Shown here: positions 35,728 to 41,209 of the stretch, piece after piece
Layout of the letters: every line of letters starts with the position of its first letter
Position numbering within the stretch: position 1 is the stretch's first letter
Source: Limisphaerales bacterium
GTDB lineage: Bacteria; Verrucomicrobiota; Verrucomicrobiia; Limisphaerales; UBA11358
Direction: 5' to 3'
Assembly: GCA_003161635.1 (NCBI GenBank)
Contig: PMOA01000044.1
Coordinates: forward strand, 1-41,209
DNA: 41,209 nt
Position numbers and translations under genes: made by a program
The notes under the pieces: model-generated
What the model saw: the letters and a program-made list of their open reading frames with translations, nothing else
Database searches by the model: none
Told to the model about the DNA's origin: nothing

Positions 35728-36633
35728 TTACCGGCCCGGCGCGTTGGTCGGGAAGTTCAGAAACAAATCAAACGGCGGTGTCCGTTCGTCAAAAATCAAG
35801 GTCGCCCGCTGGTTGAGCGACTGTTTCAGCGCTTCAATGCGCAAAAGATAATTCGCCAGTTCGGGATTTTGCTGGAACACCGGCAGGACCCTGGCCGCGG
35901 CGGCCTCGCCTTCGCCGCGGATGCGGGTGGCCGCGGCATCGGCGTTGGCGATGGTCTCGGCGGCCTGACGATCGGCGGCGGATTCGATGACTTGCGCCTC
36001 GGCCTTGCCTTCGTTTTCCGTCTTGCTGATCAGTTTCTGCCGTTCGTTTTTCATGCGATCAAACACGGTCTGCGTGACGCTTTCGGGCAACTCGATTTTT
36101 TTGAAGCCGAGAAATTCGAGGCGAATGCCGTAGTCGTTCGTGCTTAACTCGGACTGGATGGCCGATTCGATTTCATTTTCGACGGCGTCGAATTTCAGTT
36201 CCTTCGGGTCGGCATTCACAAAATCGGACAGGTTATGTTTGCCGATGACCGCGTTTTGGGCGCTGCTCAACATGCCTTCCAGGATGCGCTGAGCGGCGGG
36301 CACGGAGCCCTGGAATTTGGGGTAAAACAATTTCGCGTCGGAGATCCGCCAGCCGGTGTAAATGGTCACAATGAGGTTGTTGTTGTCCGCCGTGAAGGTC
36401 TGTCTGAACTTGCCCTCGAAATTCTGGATGCGCTGGTCGAATTTATAGACCTTCTGAATGGGCCACGGCCATTTGAAATACGCGCCGGGCTGGTCGTAAG
36501 GTTGTGCGGTCGGTTTTTCAAACGTCGTGACGATGGCGACTTCCGACCTGCGCACTTGAAAAACGAAGAGCAGCAGTGCGAAGATCACAACCAGCACGGC
36601 GCCGATAACGATGGTCATTGCGTTGCGTTTCAT
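35728..36633 (-). CDS. hflC: SPFH/Band-7 protein, HflC-like
   Basis: MTIVIGAVLVVIFALLLFVFQVRRSEVAIVTTFEKP; AIQSELSTNDYGIRLEFLGFKKIELPESVTQTVFDRMKNERQK; INADAAATRIRGEGEAAA. Confidence 0.9.
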   Translation of the reverse strand: MKRNAMTIVIGAVLVVIFALLLFVFQVRRSEVAIVTTFEKPTAQPYDQPGAYFKWPWPIQKVYKFDQRIQNFEGKFRQTFTADNNNLIVTIYTGWRISDAKLFYPKFQGSVPAAQRILEGMLSSAQNAVIGKHNLSDFVNADPKELKFDAVENEIESAIQSELSTNDYGIRLEFLGFKKIELPESVTQTVFDRMKNERQKLISKTENEGKAEAQVIESAADRQAAETIANADAAATRIRGEGEAAAARVLPVFQQNPELANYLLRIEALKQSLNQRATLIFDERTPPFDLFLNFPTNAPGR

Positions 36634-38516
36634 GGCGATGAATTGTTGGGGGATGAGGGCACGTTCAAATTCAAAAGGTCTTCGCGGATTTTGTCTTCCA
36701 GGTTGAAAATCACCACGTCCGAGGTGTTGGTGACGAGCAAAATGTATTTGCGCGCCCGGCCCGTGGCCTCGGCGAACATCTGGAAATAGGCGCGCTGCCG
36801 GTAAACCGACGGGGCGGCCGCGAACGCCGGGATCTGGTTGGTGAACAACGCCGCGCGGGCATACGCCGAAACTTCGAGCCGCTGCCGCAGGGCATCCGCC
36901 ACATTGGTGGTCGTGAACGCCCGCGCGCCGGCCAGCGCATTGGTGCGGATGGCCTGCGCCTGCGCGTTCAGAATGGCCGCCAGCTTGGTTTGTTCCGCCC
37001 CGACCACTTTTTCGTAATCGGCCGCGACGGGTGTCGGCGGGTGAATGTCTTGCAGGCCGACAAAGGTTATTTTGGCGCCGAGCCGGATGGCGTTGGCGGT
37101 GGCCTGAATCTGCTCGCGCAACGTCTGCGCCGCCTCCTGCCGGGAGTGCGACATCACGTCGTTCAAATCCACACCGGCCAGAAAATGCACCACGGCGCGC
37201 GTTGCCAGGTCCTGCAACAAATTGGTCGGGTCGGCGTTGCGGTAGGCCCAGTCCATGACGTTGGTGATTTGAAACTGCACCGGGATGCTGACGGCGATAA
37301 GACTCACCGGCGGCGCTTTGAACAGGTCATTGGTGTCGGTCCCCTCGTTTTTGATCGTGACCGGCGCGCGGTTACCGACGAGGAAATTGTCCTCTTTGGC
37401 ATGGCTGACGCTCCACAAAATCGTGTTGACGCTTTCGCTTTGGGCATCCGACAGGTAACCAACGACGAACGTCTGGATTTGCTCGGTGCGATAGCGATAA
37501 ATTCTGTCCGCCGGCCACGGCCATTTCAGATGCGCGCCCGGCTCCAACACGCCGACCGGCCGGCCGAACCGCTCCAGCACGGCCTGTTCGCCCGGTTCAA
37601 TGAACACGACCCCGGTGGACAAAAACAGCACGGCGAGCTGGGCCACCAGCAGCACGGGCAGGTTTTTCTGGAGCAACTGGAAAAACCAGGTTTCGGAAAC
37701 CTTGAAACCAAATTGATAATCCAGCGCCTGCGCCGCCGTGGTGAACAGGCTTTCCGGTTGCGCGAGCAGGCCGACGAGCCGGCTTTCGTAAAGGGGCCGG
37801 GCGATTTTGCCCTTGAGCCGCGGCCGGTAAATTTCCAGCAGCAGGGTGACGAGCATTTCCGCCGCCATCAAACCGAGCAGCAGGCACAGGGCGCGGGCAA
37901 CGTAAAAATCCACCCTCGGGAATTCCGCCCGGGTCCCGGCGATGCCGAGCGCGGTCACGAAGCAGATATACGCGCCAGCCAGCAGAAAGCTCGCGCTGGG
38001 CCGCAGCAACCGGTGATTTTCCAGCCGCGCAATGGTCACGGAAAACCGTCCGAGCAAAAACAACAACAGCGCCAAAATTCCGAACAACGACAGTGACGCC
38101 ATGGCGCGGTCGGGCACAATGCCGTTGTCAGTTTTGGAAATCCAGCGCCAGAGCAGCCACGCGGCGCCCGCTTCGAGCAGGAACAGCAGCACGCCAAAAC
38201 CCGGCACAAAAAACTTTTCGAATTGCGCGCGCGCGCGTTGCGCCGGAAAAATCTCCGCGTCCTTCGCTGCAAACAGTGTCGTTTCGCCCCGGGCGCGGGC
38301 CAGTTCCTCGAACTCCAGTTTTTCCAGCCGTTCGTTTTCCTCGAGCCGCATCTGAAACCAGCCGGCGAACGCCACGAGCACGCCGAGGCCGAGGAAAATC
38401 GCGCACGCCTGACCCGCCAGTGAGTTCACGTAGCTGGTCACGACAAATGCGACGATGAAGATCATCACCGCTGCGACCAGGTTCACCAGACCGTTTTTTT
38501 GAACGTTGCGTTCCAT
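36630..38516 (-). CDS. Large SPFH protein: multi-TM N-terminal domain fused to HflK-like domain
   Basis: N-terminal several TM segments, then FIEPGEQAVLERFGRPVGVLEPGAHLKWPWPADRIYRYRTEQIQTF and HflK-like C-term ARAALFTNQIPAFAAAPSVYRQRAYFQMF. Confidence 0.85.
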   Translation of the reverse strand: MERNVQKNGLVNLVAAVMIFIVAFVVTSYVNSLAGQACAIFLGLGVLVAFAGWFQMRLEENERLEKLEFEELARARGETTLFAAKDAEIFPAQRARAQFEKFFVPGFGVLLFLLEAGAAWLLWRWISKTDNGIVPDRAMASLSLFGILALLLFLLGRFSVTIARLENHRLLRPSASFLLAGAYICFVTALGIAGTRAEFPRVDFYVARALCLLLGLMAAEMLVTLLLEIYRPRLKGKIARPLYESRLVGLLAQPESLFTTAAQALDYQFGFKVSETWFFQLLQKNLPVLLVAQLAVLFLSTGVVFIEPGEQAVLERFGRPVGVLEPGAHLKWPWPADRIYRYRTEQIQTFVVGYLSDAQSESVNTILWSVSHAKEDNFLVGNRAPVTIKNEGTDTNDLFKAPPVSLIAVSIPVQFQITNVMDWAYRNADPTNLLQDLATRAVVHFLAGVDLNDVMSHSRQEAAQTLREQIQATANAIRLGAKITFVGLQDIHPPTPVAADYEKVVGAEQTKLAAILNAQAQAIRTNALAGARAFTTTNVADALRQRLEVSAYARAALFTNQIPAFAAAPSVYRQRAYFQMFAEATGRARKYILLVTNTSDVVIFNLEDKIREDLLNLNVPSSPNNSSP

Positions 38517-38518
38517 GC

Positions 38519-39481
38519 TTAACTCAATTCCCGTTCCTCAAACAGGGCCGTACCCACGGCCAGCGCCGCGCCGGCATAAGCGACCGCATAGGCAAAGGCC
38601 TTGCCGACATAGCCCCAGTGGAACGTGCTTTTGCCCATGTCCAGGGCGTCCGCAAGCCAGAAAAGCTGCCAGTTTGGAACGATGGTGTAAAGCGTCGAAG
38701 CCCACCATTTGCCCGCCTCCGCGCGGGTGCCAAAAAAATAATCCGACATCAGACCGGCCAAAAAGAACGCCGAGCAAATCGCCAGCGTGGGAATCGTGTC
38801 CAGCCGGGTCGAGCACGCCAGTGCCAGCGCCGCCAGAATCCACAGCGCGAATAAAATCAGGATCCCTGCCGGCACCAGCCGCCAGTCCACGTGTGCCTGC
38901 ACCCCCAAGGTCTGCATTTGCCGGACGAATTGGAAAACCAAAAACGCCGCCAGGGTCGTCGTCACCACCAGCGCCAGGACCGCGTCGCTCACAAACGGCC
39001 GCCGCAGGAAAAAATTGCTGAAGCCCGCCAGCGCGTAAGCCACCGTCACCCCCGCCGCAAAAATGCCGAGCGCGGGCAGATTGGTCTTGCCGTAGGCGTC
39101 GAACGACATCCAGTTGGCGAGCAGCACGCCGATGAGGTTGACGTAGGACAACAGCGTCAGTGCGGCGGCGAGTCCGGTGTATTTGGCCAGGAAAAATTGC
39201 GCGCGACCGACCGGTTTCGACAGCACCGCCAGCGCCGTGCCCGTGCGGATTTCGTGCGCCAGCGATGCCGACGCGCTCAACACCGCGCCGAGCAGCCCCG
39301 ACAGTAGCATCACCGCCAGCGCGCTGGTGGAAACCAGCTTCGGTTCGTCGCCAAACGCAAAGTAATACGGCACGGCCAGAAAAATTTCGAAGAGCACCGA
39401 CGCCGTCATCAGCAACAGAAAAACCGGCTGCCGAATCAGCTCCATGAAGGCGTTGGTGGCGATGGTGAAAAATTGTCGCAT
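38519..39481 (-). CDS. ABC-2-type permease (ABC transporter membrane subunit)
   Basis: MRQFFTIATNAFMELIRQPVFLLLMTASVLFEIF; ASASLAHEIRTGTALAVLSKPVGRAQFFLAKYTGL. Confidence 0.8.
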   Translation of the reverse strand: MRQFFTIATNAFMELIRQPVFLLLMTASVLFEIFLAVPYYFAFGDEPKLVSTSALAVMLLSGLLGAVLSASASLAHEIRTGTALAVLSKPVGRAQFFLAKYTGLAAALTLLSYVNLIGVLLANWMSFDAYGKTNLPALGIFAAGVTVAYALAGFSNFFLRRPFVSDAVLALVVTTTLAAFLVFQFVRQMQTLGVQAHVDWRLVPAGILILFALWILAALALACSTRLDTIPTLAICSAFFLAGLMSDYFFGTRAEAGKWWASTLYTIVPNWQLFWLADALDMGKSTFHWGYVGKAFAYAVAYAGAALAVGTALFEERELS

Positions 39482-39611
39482 GTCGAATATCGGCCGAAAG
39501 GTTAATTCCCCGGCGGCTGATTGCCAACGGTTAATCCATCCGATACGAGGGCCATAATTGAGTTTTCAGGGAAATGGAGCGTCCGGCGGGCGATTTTGTT
39601 CAAAATAAAAA

Positions 39612-41209
39612 TCAGGCCATCGCACGAGCGATGGAATTCCACCAAACGTCATGAAGTTCGGCCAACGGCGCGCTGAATTCACCGGCGGCGGTTTTAATCG
39701 TCAACTGGTCGCCGCCCACCCTGCCAATCTGCGCGGCGGGCACCCCCATCAACTTTGCGCGCTCGACCGCCTTTACCGCGTCCAGTGCCTTGCAGGTGAT
39801 GACGACACGGCTTTGCGTCTCGCCAAAAAGCAGGGCGTCCAACCTGCATGTAGCCGCGTCTTGTGAGAGCGCGGCTGACTTGTCTTGGTTACCCGCGCTC
39901 TGACGAGACGCGGCTACAGCAGTAAGATCAATCTGTGCCCCGATCAACCCCGGCGTCTCTCTCGCCACAAGCTGGCTGATGCAACTTTCCGCAAGACAAA
40001 CCGCCAAACCGCCTTCGCTGCAATCATGCGCGCTCCGCACCAGGCCGGATTGAATCAGACCGAGCAGGGTCGTGTGCAACGTCCGGGCGGTTTCGAGATC
40101 GCAGCGCGGCGGCGTGCCGTTTTTTTGACCGTGAACCACCTGCAAATACGCCGAGCCGCCAAGACCGAGTAATGGATCGTCCTGGTCCACCGCGTCGCCC
40201 AGCAAGATGATCGCGTCGCCTTCGTCCTTGAACCATTGCGTCGTGACGTGCTCCGGTTTTTCGATGATACCGACGACGGCGACGGTTGGCGTGGGATCAA
40301 TCGGCCCGGCCGGGCTTTGGTTGTAGAGCGAGCAATTGCCGCCGGTGACGGGCGCGTTGAATGCCCGGCACGCCTCGGCCAGGCCGCGCACGCTTTCCTT
40401 GATCTGCCAGAACAACTCCGGCTTGAGCGGGCTGGGCATGTTCAAATTGTCGGTCGTGCCGAGCGGCACCGCGCCGGAACAGGCCAGATTGCGGCATGCC
40501 TCGGCCATCGCCGCCTTCGCCCCTTCGTAGGGGTCCAGATAAACGTAAGCGCCGTTGCAATCCACCGTCAGGGCGATGAGTTTTTCGGGCACGGCAAGGA
40601 CGCTCTGCTGCGCGTCCTGGCCGGGCGGCAGCCCGGCCCTACCAACTTCCGGCAGCGAATCCGCCTTGATCCGCAGCACCGCCGCGTCGCTCCCCGGGCA
40701 GACCACGGACCCGTCGCGCACCATGTGATCATATTGGCGATAAACCCAATTTTTTGAGGCAATCGTCGGCCATGCCAGAAGTTTCAAGAGTTCGATTTTG
40801 GCGTCCTGGGTCTGGGGAATTTGATCCAGCCGGAACGCGCGAACTTCCTTCAAATACTCCGGCTCTTTGGAATCGCGCTGATAAACCGGCGATTCATCGG
40901 CAATTTTCTTGGCCGGAATGTCCGCCACGACTTTGCCGTGCTGTTTCACCACCATGCGGCCGGTGTCGGTGACGAAACCGATTTCCGACCACGGCAAATC
41001 CCATTTGTCGAAAATGCGTTTTACTTCCTCCCCACGGCCTTTGTGAACAATGATGAGCATGCGCTCCTGCGATTCCGAGAGCATGATTTCGTAGCTGCTC
41101 ATGTTCGGCGCGCGCTGCGGTACCTTGGCCAGTTCAATCTCGATGCCCGTGCCTGCGCGCGCAGCGGTCTCGCACGTCGAGCAGGTCAGGCCCGCCGCGC
41201 CCATGTCCT
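39612..41209 (-). CDS. purL: Phosphoribosylformylglycinamidine synthase (large subunit), 5' end beyond the window edge
   Basis: GAAGLTCSTCETA, SYEIMLSESQERMLI, DCNGAYVYLDPYEGAKAAMAEACRNLACSGAVPLGTTDNLN, VTGGNCSLYNQS, HDCSEGGLAVCLAE. Confidence 0.95.
   Translation of the reverse strand, partial: DMGAAGLTCSTCETAARAGTGIEIELAKVPQRAPNMSSYEIMLSESQERMLIIVHKGRGEEVKRIFDKWDLPWSEIGFVTDTGRMVVKQHGKVVADIPAKKIADESPVYQRDSKEPEYLKEVRAFRLDQIPQTQDAKIELLKLLAWPTIASKNWVYRQYDHMVRDGSVVCPGSDAAVLRIKADSLPEVGRAGLPPGQDAQQSVLAVPEKLIALTVDCNGAYVYLDPYEGAKAAMAEACRNLACSGAVPLGTTDNLNMPSPLKPELFWQIKESVRGLAEACRAFNAPVTGGNCSLYNQSPAGPIDPTPTVAVVGIIEKPEHVTTQWFKDEGDAIILLGDAVDQDDPLLGLGGSAYLQVVHGQKNGTPPRCDLETARTLHTTLLGLIQSGLVRSAHDCSEGGLAVCLAESCISQLVARETPGLIGAQIDLTAVAASRQSAGNQDKSAALSQDAATCRLDALLFGETQSRVVITCKALDAVKAVERAKLMGVPAAQIGRVGGDQLTIKTAAGEFSAPLAELHDVWWNSIARAMA
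39849..39918. repeat. 70-bp near-perfect hairpin inside purL
   Basis: TGTAGCCGCGTCTTGTGAGAGCGCGG ... CCGCGCTCTGACGAGACGCGGCTACA; 2 mismatches over the 26-nt arms. Confidence 0.92.
40615..40645. repeat. Short palindromic element inside purL
   Basis: GGCCGGGCGGCAGCCCGGCC plus flank CCTACC; encodes VGRAGLPPGQDA on minus strand. Confidence 0.6.

Noticed and set aside
36990-38096. 368-aa plus-strand ORF
   Set aside because: Antisense to the large SPFH gene; no recognisable domain.

Overview
This 41.2-kb GC-rich chromosomal window has the gene content and low-complexity intergenic 'words' I associate with Verrucomicrobiota-like genomes (lineage is inference). I see no rRNA or CRISPR array and noticed no tRNA, although tRNAs were not searched exhaustively. 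Left part: RluA-family pseudouridine synthase, lspA, a YacP/NYN protein, a VWA-like protein, cyclophilin, a fold-III PLP decarboxylase, a lectin-like secreted protein, an hldD-like epimerase, a YncE-propeller/phosphoesterase fusion, a Yip1-like protein and a MacA/MacB/FtsX-type exporter (adaptor, ATPase, two permeases). Middle: two membrane proteins, a 1096-aa SNF2 helicase, asd and a secreted beta-propeller-like repeat protein. Right part: a long co-directional minus-strand array (exbD, exbB, TonB-like, 518-aa membrane protein, ABC permease, ABC ATPase, small ORFs including a DUF2442/DUF4160-like pair, a nonsense-interrupted P1B ATPase, three SPFH/HflK-HflC genes, ABC permease), then a partial purL. 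The least ordinary signals are not standard genes. (i) Truncated copies of gene ends act as scars of local duplication: the SNF2 tail, exbD tail plus asd tail, and a MacA-like N-terminus. (ii) A decayed HigBA-like module and a P1B ATPase each carry a single in-frame stop. (iii) There are four intergenic copies of a covarying ~70-80 bp hairpin element. (iv) Several different short repeat/palindrome elements lie in frame inside or at the ends of conserved genes (purL twice, P1B ATPase, YncE-like gene, ABC ATPase N-terminus, exbB C-terminus), adding peptide segments.
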